NCBI GenBank assembly: GCA_036785705.1 | Contig: JAWUZG010000036.1 | Span: 13,201,501 to 13,265,500 of the forward strand | Source: Acanthornis magna | Taxonomy: Eukaryota; Chordata; Aves; Passeriformes; Acanthizidae | Direction of reading: 5' to 3' | Length of the DNA stretch: 64,000 bases | Shown here: in pieces, positions 37,597 through 49,520 of the stretch | Layout: each line of letters starts with the position of its first letter | Numbering within the stretch: the first letter of the stretch is position 1 | Notes under the pieces: model-generated | Database searches by the model: none | Seen by the model: only the letters and a program-made list of their open reading frames with translations | Told to the model about the DNA's origin: nothing | Made by a program: the position numbers and the translations under genes

Positions 37597-40500
37597 GTAA
37601 GATTAATATATTACATCCATTTATTAACATATTATATCCATTTATACTTGGAGCTTGAGCATTTGCTGTAAGCAAATTATTTCCAATTTTTAATCATTAA
37701 GTCTTAATTTAAAATTTAGCTATTTTTCTTAATCCAACTGCAGTATAGTTTAAGAAAATAAATATTATAAAATGGTATGCATTAATGCATATGCTTAGAA
37801 GGAAATCAACAGTAAAATCAATCACTGTAAAAAATATGACAAGAATTAATGTGTTATAGTCATCCAGGGAGAAATTTAACTTCATGCTTGTATTTTCAGT
37901 GTGTGCATAGTGTATATTTAAGACAGCTGAATAAATTAAAAACAATAACTAAATTAATTATAGCTCTGAAAGAAATGAAAAATGTTGATATCAAAGCTAA
38001 AAATAGTCTATCATGTGAGGTTATTTGATACATTTCACCAGTTGTGGTTTTTTGGGGCAACTCCGAACATCATAAAAGTCTTTGAAGTGCAAGCACAGAC
38101 AGAATAAGATAGCTGAACTGAGAAAGTGAACTCACTGGACAGGTTCTTCAATTCCTATTCAAAAATTAGAGAGGTAGAGGAATATTACCTGAATAAAACC
38201 AGAAAGAAAAGGAAAAATTCCAATACAAATATTAAAGCCAAGCTTTGGAGAAATCAAATTATAGGCACCTAATGTTTATTTCAGTGACAATGAAAACTAA
38301 ATAATTTGGTGGGAAAACTGGCCAACTATAACAGGTACAAATACTCAGGCATCTAAATCAGGAAATATTCATCATACTTATTTTATCGATCTTGGCAGAC
38401 AGAAGAAAAACATGCTTTGCTAGATTTGCCTAATTTTTGAACATGGTTTTAAGAAGCATTATATTTATTAACAAAATTTTAAGCCATTTATGCCAGTATT
38501 TCATTAGGAAATCGTTGGGCAAGCATAGCAAAAGCCATTGCTCTCATTACCACAAAACCACTAAGAAAGAAAACCAAGCTTTGGAATGTCAGGTGTGTGA
38601 TCTGCTATATAAAATGATCCAAGATCATTCTAATAAAAAGAAACAACTCAAAAAAATAGTACTGCTCCTGACATTTCTTATCTCTGAGAATGCACAAAAG
38701 AAAAAGAAAGTTCCTGTAAAGTGTCTGTTCATGAAATCTGTTAAATGGAACATATTAGGCTTTTGTTTTTACCTTTAAGTTCTGGGAGACTCTCTGTTAA
38801 TCCCTGCCCTGTAACCAATTAACTGAATTCTAGAACACAACAACCTTTCAGATTCCAATTAACTTACTTCAACACTTTTTGTCTAGAGCAGACTCCAGGC
38901 TGGGACATTTAAAATGTCTGTTTCCTTTTTTCATTTTTTCCTGGTTGGTTAACTTAATGCTCAAGAGATCATTTGCTAGCCTTCTAATCAGCTGGCATGT
39001 TTCTTAGTTCTTATCAGTAATTGCTCATTAGTAGGCATAGATTTTTGGGCAAAAATAAGCGATTGTAACCTAATGAACAAAAGTCAGCCACATATCACAA
39101 GTTTGCTAGAAAATAAAAACAGCCTGAGAGAAGTCAAAAAGTAAAGAGTCCGGACACGGAAATACAGACTGGGGTTTTTTTGCCACTTCTCTGCACACTT
39201 AACAGGATTATCTATTTCTCACCTTCCTTATTGTTTCTTTAAAAACAGTTTTTTAAGGTATCACAGTAAACACCTCTAACAAAGTAGTTGTGTAGTGTCA
39301 GTTCTTGAATCACCCATACCCAGCCCACCCTAGCACATCTTCCCATTCTTTCCAATTGCAGCTCAATCTTGTGACATGGATCAAATTACTACTGGTATCC
39401 TAGAGGTTTTTTTTTCTCTTCCAAGAACAAATAGGCAAACGTCCAAGTACTTAAAAAACCCAGTGCTGTAGTTATTCTTCTAATAGCTTTGACATGCCAG
39501 CACAGTGCTCTTTAAAGGAATACTACTCAGGGGCAAAAAGGGTACAGCGCCTCAACCTCTATGTGTGTTCTTGCATTACAATGTCATGCCCAATAGCAGA
39601 ACTGAATCATAAGGTATCTGAAAAATAGTTTGTTTACCTGCAGTCCAGAGGCATGCTGAGTACCAAAGAGCCAGAAGCTACAATGAAAACTCATTTTGGA
39701 TGTTTGATACCATTTTTCCTAATAAACAATAGGGTAGTTACTATCCCACCTACAGAACAACTTCCTGACTCAGCTCTGTGACTCAAGACTGCTTGAGTCA
39801 GAAAATAATAATCTCTAATAATTCTACCTACATCTGTACAAAATAATTCATTTACACCAGAATATTTTGAGGAAACCACCTAGATACTAATTTTATACTT
39901 TTACTTAGAATAAGAAATAATTATTTTATGCTCTACTAAAAGATGCCATAGCAATATTTACAATTATTTAATGTTCAAACAGTTCAACTAAAAAGACAGT
40001 GAGTCTTAGTGAGTTTTACAAACCAGCAATACATTTACAGGACACAAAGAATAGTTGCTGGCTTGATAATATTAGTATCTGGATTTTCTTTTCTGTTTTA
40101 CTCTGTTAATGGTTGCACTGCAATACTTTCACCATCACCATGCCTTTGGTTCCATACCTGGAGAATTGATTCAATTCCCATTGAGCTATGGCTGTGTTTG
40201 AGTTCCACTAGCACTGTTTATTAGAATAGCTATTTTAGATCTAGACTAAATACACTACTGTTCTTTCAAGCAAAGCTGTACTTTCCATTTCTACATCCTC
40301 TTCAACTCTTCCTCATCAATAGCCATTTTAATACTCTGAAAATATAACTCAAGGAAACTATCAAACCAGTAAATGCTCTTGCTCTTGGATTCTCTAATTT
40401 TTATTAAAAAGTAAATGAGAATATATTATTCACAAACTACTTCAATGATGCATTTCACTGTGACTAGATTTATTGCTATTCATTACTTGCACTATGGAAA

Positions 40501-41408
40501 AGGAGAAAACAATGATGATTCATACTCCTAAAATCGTAGTTAAATAAAATTAACTTTTATTCTGTCAGGCAATTCTTTCTACTTTTTTTTTTTATGATGC
40601 AAATATTTTTAGTGAAAGGAAGCCTCTGCTTGTGTTCAGAATAATTTTTTTGTGATCTCTTTCTTCAAGTGGTTTAAAATAATTACACCATTTAAAATGT
40701 GATTACATATCTCAGCATAGATTAAGTACTCATTTACATTAAAAAATTTACAATCTTTAGTGACAATATAGTTAATTAGATTAAAATAGTGGAATTGTTA
40801 ATAGTGTAAGGAATACCCATGTTTATTTCTGTTATGTGTTTAGAAGGATGAAAATTATATACTTAAGTCAAATGAAAAGGAAATACTTCATAGGCCATTA
40901 ATATGTAGAATTTAAGGGGAAAAATTGTTTTAATTCAGCAGAAGAAATCTTTTTCACAGAAAAAGTCTAGAAAAGAGGGTACAGGGTACTCTAGCTCTTC
41001 TGTGAATGACAAATCCTGGGAAGCATGGGAAGTCTGAAAGGACTGGAAAATCACCTCTTCTAGGAGAACAAATTAAGGACTCAAATTTCAATAGAAGAGT
41101 GGACCTACCAATATCATAAAAGGAAATAAATCATATTACTATACAGATGTAAGAAGAATCCAGTGAATCTGACTTTATAGGAAGCACCTCCTCAAACAAA
41201 CCACTGTCATTTTGATGGTACATACAACAGAGTTTTGTAAGACAACAACATGAAACTGATGACAAAAATAGTTCTATACAAGTATTTCTTGAATTGTTGA
41301 GGAAATTTGCTACAGGGCTTTCAGGTTCCCAGACTCACATGCAATTCTCAGTTTAACAGAAAAAGGAGGTCTAACTCAGTAAAGACTCCTTGGTCCTGAG
41401 GTACATTC
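37597..41408. other. Intron, no recognised feature
   Basis: AT-rich sequence. A 113-codon frame at 38437-38778 is Lys-rich and of low complexity, with no family resemblance and no splice context. I regard it as chance. Confidence 0.5.
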
Positions 41409-41762
41409 TTAGAATTATAGAACCATTTCATTTGGGAAAGACTTTTCAGATCATTGGGTCCAACTATAAAATTAACGCTACCAAGTCCAACAGTAAGCCA
41501 CATCTCTGAGCACCCCATCTACACATTTACATCTTCTGGATGCCTCCGGGGATTATGACTCAGCCACTCCCCTGGGCAGCCTGGTCCAGTGCTTGGCAAC
41601 AGTTTCAGTGAAGAAATTTTTCCTAATGTCCAATCCAAACCTCCTGTGGCACATCTTGAGGCTGTTTCCTCTTTTCCTGTCATTTGTTTCTTGGAAAGGC
41701 AGGGTAGGTCTATCTCAGAGGTTAAGTAGGTCTGCAGAGGTCTAAAATCCAAGGCTACAGCC
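41409..41762 (-). mobile_element. CR1 LINE 3' fragment, inverted
   Basis: From the CR1 3' end (decayed terminal repeats near 41409) it runs through the GGTCCAACT motif (near 41457), GGATGCCTCCGGGGATTATG (41537) and TGGGCAGCCTGGTCCAGTGC (41573). TTTTTCCTAATGTCCAATCC (41619) follows, the standard CR1 tail order read in reverse. Confidence 0.88.
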
Positions 41763-43011
41763 TCAGGACTTTGTGTACATTTCCAACAAGTTCAACCCAG
41801 GTACTGATGTATTAGACAGTTTTCTTAGTCTTGCACTTCTGTAATCAGAAAATTTCCCACAAGATCTTCTTTTTTATCTCCAGTGACTATTCTTCTGACA
41901 GCATGTTTCTTGAAAATTGTCTGCAGATAAGGAGATGCTCAGCAATGAAAACATCATGACAAAAGCAAGGGGGAAAAAATAACTGAAGCAAGTTATTCAA
42001 AGTCATGTCGATGATATAGGACAGTTTTGAATTTCAGATCTGTTCATATAGAAGATTATGCCAAGAGTACTGCATTCTCCGCTTCACATATAATGAAAAA
42101 CCTGTAGCTATACAGGCATTGTCAGTTGTGTAGGAGGACCTTATTCAGTAATAATCTCAAATCCTATGGAATTCATAACTAAGATGTATACTTGTCAGAA
42201 TGTGCCAAATATGTTAGTATAAGATTTACCCTGTTAATGGCACTTAAAAAATCAAGAAACAAAAGTTCACTCATACTAGCCCTAATTGTGTGGTAACTGT
42301 TGTTATTAAAAAATTGCTTTGTTTGCTGTGATCTGGAGTTCTGCGAAGTGTACTGAGGTATATTCAACCCTGCATGGGAAGAAGTTGAGATGCACATGAA
42401 CAAAAAAGTAGAGTTCCTAACATGGAAAAAAGCTTCTTCCATCCCATCACCTAAAGGAAAAGGTTATATGGCATCACATATGTCAAAGCTTTCAGGGTAA
42501 GAGAAAGCTTTGACATAGATACTTTACTTACTGTTGTAAATGCACCTTTATGACAGGGACATTCACAAGAGGAAGCTGACAGAATATTCATGTTAACATT
42601 TTTCTTTCAGATCCTGTAACAAGTGACTTTATTGCCAAAATACTGGCATGAAGTCCTTTCACTGATCTCATCTAACTTCTGTAAATAAAGCTATTCTTTA
42701 GTATTTTTTTTTCTAATAAATATGCTAAAATAGGGTCATAACATTACAAGTACATTACAAAATGTTGTGGAGCTTTATTGTAAGACATGGCCACAGCAAA
42801 ACAGTGTACAGAGGTCCTTCCAGATCATTTGTTTCCCAAAAGGGAAATTCATCTTTTTTAATGACAGCCCAATTGCAACTCTGAGTAAAAAGCTTTACTC
42901 ACAAGTCTTTACCTCGTATTTTTCCGCTCTAAGAATCAGAGTTATCTAGCAGTTCATAGGATTACTTAGGCACGTACACTAAAATACACATTTGGCCTCT
43001 CTGTATTTTTA

Positions 43012-43205
43012 GTATATATTTTGGAAATCCTCAGACTTAGATATTGCCTCAACTGCCACTGCCAAATGTGAGCTCCACACATTCTAACTCTCCCATTATA
43101 AAAGCCCTGCACCTCTTCTGCCCTACCTATCCTTCCTGAACAACCTGTAGCCATCCAGGAGGGTACTCCACTCACAGGACTCATTCCACCAGGTTTCCCT
43201 TATGC
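43012..43205 (-). mobile_element. CR1 LINE fragment, endonuclease region of ORF2
   Basis: Read on the minus strand, this stretch resembles the CR1 ORF2 endonuclease segment: WNES followed by a DGYRLFRKDR-like run, then a Gly/Arg-rich block, interrupted by stops. No flanking CR1 sequence is clear, so it is an isolated, old internal fragment. Confidence 0.55.
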
Positions 43206-44357
43206 CAGTTACGTCAAATCCCTGGGACTGGACCAAAGCTTATTTATATTCTTATTCTCAGAGATGCAAATTAAAACACATTAACCTCAATGTCACTGAA
43301 GTAAGTTTTGCCTTTTTTTCACTACACACACTACCCTTGTTCATTTTTGTCATCCTTCTACCACAAAAATATTGCATGACCGAGTTTTTTTGTATATTCA
43401 TGCATCTGAAAGCATGTCAATTTCCCTGTTGCCACAACTAACAAATAATTTTTGCAAAAAATTTCCATTACCAGCATAAGAAACTAGCATGTCCTGGGGA
43501 AGTCTGGCTGAAGGAAAAATATGGAAAAAGATGTTTCTTCCAGCAAGAAAGGACAAATGAGGTTAGTTCCATGATTATTGATTCTCACAACACAAGTATA
43601 GGAAACCTAGCTGCCTGGACAAAAGAAACATTACATGCGGAAAAGCTACAGATTCATTTCTGTAAATGAGCTTTACCAGAACATGTTTTGTGAACTACCT
43701 GAGAAAATCTTTGTCAAGCTGAGAAAAGAAGCATATAACCCACCAGTATCACCCTTCCAAAATGCTCTTTTTAAATGTTCCGAGATGACAGGTTTTTTTC
43801 AAAAGCTGAGCTCTGGATTAACCTATCTCCTTATCCTCTCTCTGTGAGTGGAGCTGAATAACACAATAATTTTCCTAACTTGCAGAGAAAATAAATTTTA
43901 GAGAAATAGGAGTGATATTAAAATATCCCATCCTTAAAAAAAAGAAACCACAGAAAAGAGTAATATTTTAAAATTGCATAACAGAACAAATTACCAGTTT
44001 GAAAAGAGATGTCTAGCTGCACCGAGAGAGAAAAACAATAATTTCTGATCTAGACATAATCCTGCTAAGTTATATGTACCCTTGCTTTTATGATGTGTTA
44101 GAAACTTGCAGATTTAAATATTCTTTCATAAAGTTTCAGAACCTTATCAATTTCACCAGACTTTAAAAACAAGAAACAACAAATTTTAGGCAAGCAGATG
44201 GATATCTAGAATTAACTCACTTGAAATGTTTAATTTTCTTAGAGAAAAAGGTATCAGAGTTAGTTGAATTAAATAACACAAAGCTAAATAAAAGAAAATA
44301 ATCTTCTGCGATAATGCAATCATCCCTTGCTGTACCTAAACAAGTATTCCTGAAAGA

Positions 44358-44956
44358 TGTTGCGCTGGTTTTGGCTGGGATAGAGTTAACTTTCTTCACA
44401 GTGGCTGGTATGGGACTGTGTTTTTGATTTGTGCTGAACACAGGGTTGATAATGTAGCAATGTTTTTGGGTTTTTTATTGCTGATCAGGACCTACACAGA
44501 GCCAGGGCCTTTTCTGCTTTTGGTACTGTCACACTGGTGAGGGGACTGGGGGTGCATGGGAGGCTGGGAGGAGACACAGCCAGGACAGGTGACCCCAACT
44601 GACCAAAGGGATATTCCAGACCATGTGACATCATGCTCAGTGTATAAAGTGGGGGAAGAGGGAGGAAGGGGGGTACATTTGGAATGACGGTGTTTGTCTT
44701 CCCAAGTCACTGTTACATGTGATAGGGCTGGGCTCTCCTGGAGATGCTGAACACTGCCTGCCCATGGGAAGCAGTGAATTCATTCCTTGTTTTGCTTTGC
44801 TTGTGTGTGGCTTTGGTTTTCCCTATTAAACAGCGTTTACCTCAACCCACGAGTTTTCCAGCTTCCCCCTTCGAATTCCCTTTCCCATCCTGCTGGTGAG
44901 TGAGTAAGCAAGCAGCTGCATGGCACTTGTCTGCTGGCTGGGGTTACACCATGACA
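44358..44956 (+). mobile_element. Solo LTR of an avian endogenous retrovirus (599 bp)
   Basis: It begins TGTTGCGCTGGTTTTGGCTG and ends TTACACCATGACA, so the termini pair as TGT...ACA, and it is of full LTR length. Internal landmarks are GATATTCCAGACCATGTGAC, a TATA box (TATAAA, 44643-44648) and a poly(A) signal variant ATTAAA (44825-44830). It belongs to an abundant bird LTR group I recognise, but I cannot name the subfamily with certainty. No flanking internal genes are present and no clear target duplication was seen. Confidence 0.82.
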
Positions 44957-46193
44957 GACACTAAACTAAAAGTAGAGAAATTTGAACCAGAAGCTTTGAT
45001 ATATCAGAACTGTATTTATCAAGTTTTACAAGGTATTGTTTTAATAAGATCTTTTTATAATCAGGGACCAAAGCTGCCTTAAAGCAATCCAGCTATGGTT
45101 TAAAAGGGAAAACCACTTCATCTTTCCTGTTAGTGTATACTTCTTGCATTTCAAGCTCTTTCTAAACAGGAAAATACTAAACTTGATGATACATAACTTT
45201 GGATTCATGATTGTTACTTTAAGTGTATGTTATTATGCAGTTCACTTTATCAGGAAACAGTACAAGACGAAGATGCTTGCATTTCAGACTAACAAGAAAT
45301 ACATTAAAGAAGTTTCAGCAGTCTTCATCATGTATGTTGAAATTACAGCCCAATGTGCAGAAGCCATATCCTTTTAGTTCACTAAGACTGAACTACTGTG
45401 TGAACAGGATTTTTAGTTATTTGTTTACTGCTTTTGGCTGCAGTTTTACTAGAGTCTTATGTTTACCCACCAACAGTAAGCAGTCCACACCAGAAAGTTT
45501 CTATCCAGAACAAATAAATATTTGAATCTCTATTGAGAATAAATTAGTGTAACCAATTCTGGTTCTACAGTTAAAAAAAATATTGAGAGCAAAACAGCTT
45601 CTTATCTTGTTTGACACAGGGAGAGATGACTATATATTCCATATTAATTCCACACCTAGCCCAGTATCCTATCTGATGGTACTTTGAAGGAAATGGTTAG
45701 GGAAACTGTGCTAGAAAAAGGCCAAGACTAACAGCGATCCACTTCCACATTGCAAATATTCCTTCATTAAAACCAAGTTTAAAATATCCTTGTATGCAGG
45801 TTTCACTTGAAGTGTTGTATTTAGAATTAGATACTCATAGTTAATTCCATCAATTTATATGCTTTTTTCCAATCTATTTATACCATTTCCTTTTACACTT
45901 TGCAATTTTTATTTCTACTTTTTCTGCCAAAAAATACTCCCCTTGGCTTTTAAATTCTTGTCAGTTGTTACTTTTTTCTCTATGCCTTTCTGGGTAATAG
46001 ATAATATTCTATTTGACTTTTCAACCACTGCTGGCTATTGCATTCATTTCGGCAGATAAATACCCACAATCATGTCCAATTCTACTCTGAGTTTAAATAG
46101 GTCATTAAAAGAAATCCTTTACTACAAGCTTATAGTAATTTTATATTTCCCATGTGCATTTTTTTGTTCATTGTCAGTACTGTGGGGCAAAGC
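44957..46193. other. Intron, no recognised feature
   Basis: AT-rich sequence. Overlapping frames at 45144-45525 (77 and 100 codons) lie in different phases and show no recognisable motif. Confidence 0.5.
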
Positions 46194-46350
46194 ATAGAAT
46201 CTTTTGAAGTATCTTAGGATCATCAAACTACAGAATTATTTGGGTTAGAAGGAACCATAAGGGTCATCTTGTTCCAACCTCCCTGCCATGTGCAGGGAAC
46301 CCACCACTAGACCAGGCTACTCAGAGCCCCATCCAACCTGGTCTTAAGAC
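46194..46350 (-). mobile_element. CR1 LINE extreme 3' fragment, inverted
   Basis: Carries the CR1 tail in reverse: decayed terminal repeats, then GGGTTAGAAGGAACC (46241), GGTCATCTTGTTCCAACC (46262) and CCATCCAACCTGGTCTTA. Only about 150 bases remain. Confidence 0.85.
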
Positions 46351-46601
46351 TAAATCAGTGGAATTATTAGCTTTAAGCATATAATTTTTTTTTTTCCCTA
46401 GGAATTTAAGAACTAGCTTTTATTTTTCAGCACATTACCTTGCAAAGAGGTGTTTATATAGTTCCCAGGCAAAGATATTTGAGAACAATCCCTGACAAAG
46501 AATCTTCATTTGCACCTATTGGTTCTGACTAAATTTTCACAGGAAGAAAACTACAAAGCCAGGAAGATGTTTGATTTCATATGATCAGTCAATAGGGAAA
46601 T

Positions 46602-46637
46602 AGAATGCCTATTGCTGTAAGAATGCCTATTGCTGTA
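46602..46637 (+). repeat. Perfect 18-bp tandem duplication
   Basis: AGAATGCCTATTGCTGTA occurs twice head-to-tail without mismatch, so the duplication is recent. Confidence 0.95.
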
Positions 46638-47116
46638 TATAGAGAAGACTTTGAATAATGTTGCAGGAAGACAGACTGGGAAATAAATTGCAAATTATTG
46701 TGATTTATTAAGAATGTTGCAATTTATTGCTATCGATAGCTGTCAAATTGCTGAAACATGAACTAGTAAGACCATGCAGGTCAAGTTAAATGTTTATATT
46801 ATATTAAGTAGTAATGATGAAAAACATTTTGTTGCATATAACTGTAAAACACATAACTTGACAAAGGCAAGTAAAAGAAAGTGCACACAACAGAAGTCAT
46901 AATTTCAGGATGTTCCTCCTGTCTTTGTAAGTCATGATTTCATAAAAAACCCCAAAAAACATACGCAACCTACTGTGTCAATAAAAGTATGTGGAGATTT
47001 CTGCTAAAGACGTATTTGATCATTAATAAGGCACTGCCATATGTAAATAGTCATAAGAGAAAAGACATAAAAATTAAAAAGGGAAGAAGGAGAAGGAATA
47101 AAAATCCTAAAGCAAA

Positions 47117-47172
47117 CCACATTGTGAAGCAGAAACCTGAAACACCACACTGTGAAGCAGAAAGCTGAAAAA
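47117..47172 (+). repeat. 28-bp tandem duplication
   Basis: Two 28-base copies starting CCACATTGTGAAGCAG (47117) and CCACACTGTGAAGCAG (47145), with only a few differences. Confidence 0.9.
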
Positions 47173-47794
47173 CCACCTAAATCTATTCCTTTATGAATAA
47201 ACTCAACAGTATAAGTTTATTACTATAACCATCTTCTCTTCACAAATGCTTATCTTCTTTAAATTAAAAGTACAGTTTTAATACTGTTTCATTCTGACAC
47301 TTCCATATATACATTAAAACCTGAGAAGAATGATTTAAACTCAGATCACTTGAACTGCCAAGGTATGGGCAGAAATTCAAATGATAACGTCATTCAAGAT
47401 TGTAGTCTTATGGACGGGTCAAGTAGGGCTGCTACATCTCTGTGTTCATGTTTCACCAGGTCACTACTATTGCTTGAGCTAATTCAATCATAACTCAAGG
47501 TAAAATCTTGGTATAAACCATTTCCATAACAAGGACATCATGCTGACATTGTACATAATATTGCACAACTGCACTCCCTTCCAAGAACATTATATGCCAC
47601 CAGAGTTGAGTAGGAAATTGGTTTTCTATGCTGCCTAACTATTCCATGTCAGAAATCTTCTTATTTCACGACATATGAAAAGAATGTTCTTTAACATTTT
47701 CATAAAAATCATATGTCAGGATGTACGCTTTCTCCCACCTTTCTCCTCAGAGTCAAGTAGTCCAGGACACCACAGTCCCCTGGAAACCAAATCG

Positions 47795-49520
47795 ACCAAG
47801 AGCGAATTACCTTATCACTGAGCTTGGAAGGGGTCTGTGGAGGTCATCTAGTTCAAGCTCTGTTCAAGCATGTTTGGATACTAGTTTGTCCAGGACAGTC
47901 TGGTCATGGACTTATAAGTAGGATACTCCTCAGTCTTTCTGGACAACTCAGACCAGTTCTTGACCACTCTCTCAGTAAGAAAAAATAAAATTAATTAATT
48001 AATTAATTAATTAATTAAAAAGTTGTTTTGTTGTGTTCAGATGAAATTTCATGTTTTAATAGTTAATATGTGCCTACTGCTTTTTGCCATGTCCACGAGC
48101 ATTACTAAGAAAAAAATGGTTCCATTATTAATACTCCCCCATGATGCATTTATACACATTGATAACCTTTCCCCAGAGCCTTCTCTTCTCCAGGCTAAAC
48201 AGTTCCAGCTTCTCCAGGCTAAACAGTTCCAGCTCTCAGCCTTCTCCTGTACATCACATTCTCAGTTTCCTTAATTGTCTTCATGATTCTTGGCTGCAGT
48301 CATCTAATGATTCATTATTTTCTTGTAGTGGGGCACCCAGAACATAACACAGCACTCCAGAAATTATTTCACTAGGGCTGAGTAGAGGGAAAGGATAACT
48401 CTGCTTGACAAATCAGTAGAGATTTTTCTAATGCTGTCCAGCTTCCTCTTAGCCTTTTTTGCTACAAAGACATACTGCTGGCTTGTGCTGAGCTTGTTCA
48501 CCAGGGTGCCCAGGTACTTTTCTGTCCATCTTCTTTCCAGATGGCAGCTTCCAGTGTGTGCTTTGAGTAGTCTGGTGTTTTCCCCCTTGTTTGTTACCAG
48601 GTCCCCTGACCCATTCAGCAGCAGACCCACATTTTCTCTACTCTTCCTTTCATTGATGATGTACCTGTAGAAGCTTTTCCTGTTGCCTCTTGTATCTTCT
48701 ACCAGATTCAACTGAACAAGAATTTTGCGCTCCTTACCTGATCCTTGTATGCTCAAACAGTATTTCTATATTTGGCCTGGGTCACTTGCCCCTGCCTTCA
48801 CTTATTGTATGCTTCCTTTTAATATTTGAGCTTTATCAGAACTTCAGGAGCTCTTTATTACATGCAGCCATCCTCCAAAAGCTACTTGATTTCCCCGTTG
48901 TTGGCATGCATTGTTCTTGAGCTTAGAGAAGGTGATCCTTGAAAATTAACCAGCTCTCCTGGTCCACTCCTCTCACCAGGACCATATTCCATTCCTAGGA
49001 GACCCCTTAACAGGCCAAAGCATACTCTCCAGGAGCTATGACCTTGTTATTTCTCTTTTCCCTCCTCTCATGATCCTGAACTCCGTATCTCCCACAGTCT
49101 TCGCAGCCAAGGCTGACACCCACATTCAACTCCTCTACGAGTCTCCTTGTTTAAATATCAGGTCCACTCAAGAGTTTCTCCTTGTTGGTGCATTGATTAC
49201 CTGCATCAGAAATTGTCATCAAAGCACTGCAGAAATCTCCCAGGTTGCATGTGCCTTATTATGGGGACTGAGACCTCTAAATGTGAGGTTCCTTCCAGTT
49301 CATCTTTGGTCTACTACCACTTCTAGATGAGGACATCTGAGGAAGACCCCTACCACAACACCACTGATGTTGGTCTGCCCACTAACCCCAACCCACAAGT
49401 TTTCAGCTGGCTCATCACTCACCAGATGCAGAGCTCCTTTCCTTTTTTCCTGCTGCTCTCTCAAAATGAAAGGCAACTTTCCTCCTCACTTTCCTTCTTG
49501 AAGAGCCAGAATTGATCCAT
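47795..49520 (-). mobile_element. Rearranged CR1 LINE, inverted, with internal deletion in ORF2
   Basis: The 3' tail lies near 47795-48350 and coding-derived sequence extends to about 49520. On the minus strand, 48756-48364 (130 codons) joins two ORF2 regions. The first is FYRYIINERKSRENVG to GDLVTNKG, from the part before the RT core. The second is YLGTLVNKLSTSQQ to SRVILSLYSALVK, from near the end of RT. The RT catalytic core between them is missing. Farther up, 48950-49330 matches the linker between endonuclease and RT. Inside the tail are a (TTAA)n array (47991-48018) and a 24-base duplication (AGCTTCTCCAGGCTAAACAG, near 48207). Confidence 0.75.
47991..48018. repeat. (TTAA)n microsatellite
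   Basis: Seven TTAA units in a row within the CR1-derived tail. Confidence 0.95.

Noticed and set aside
38437..38778. 113-codon frame in intron
   Set aside because: Lys-rich, AT-driven, no homology recognised and no promoter or splice signals.
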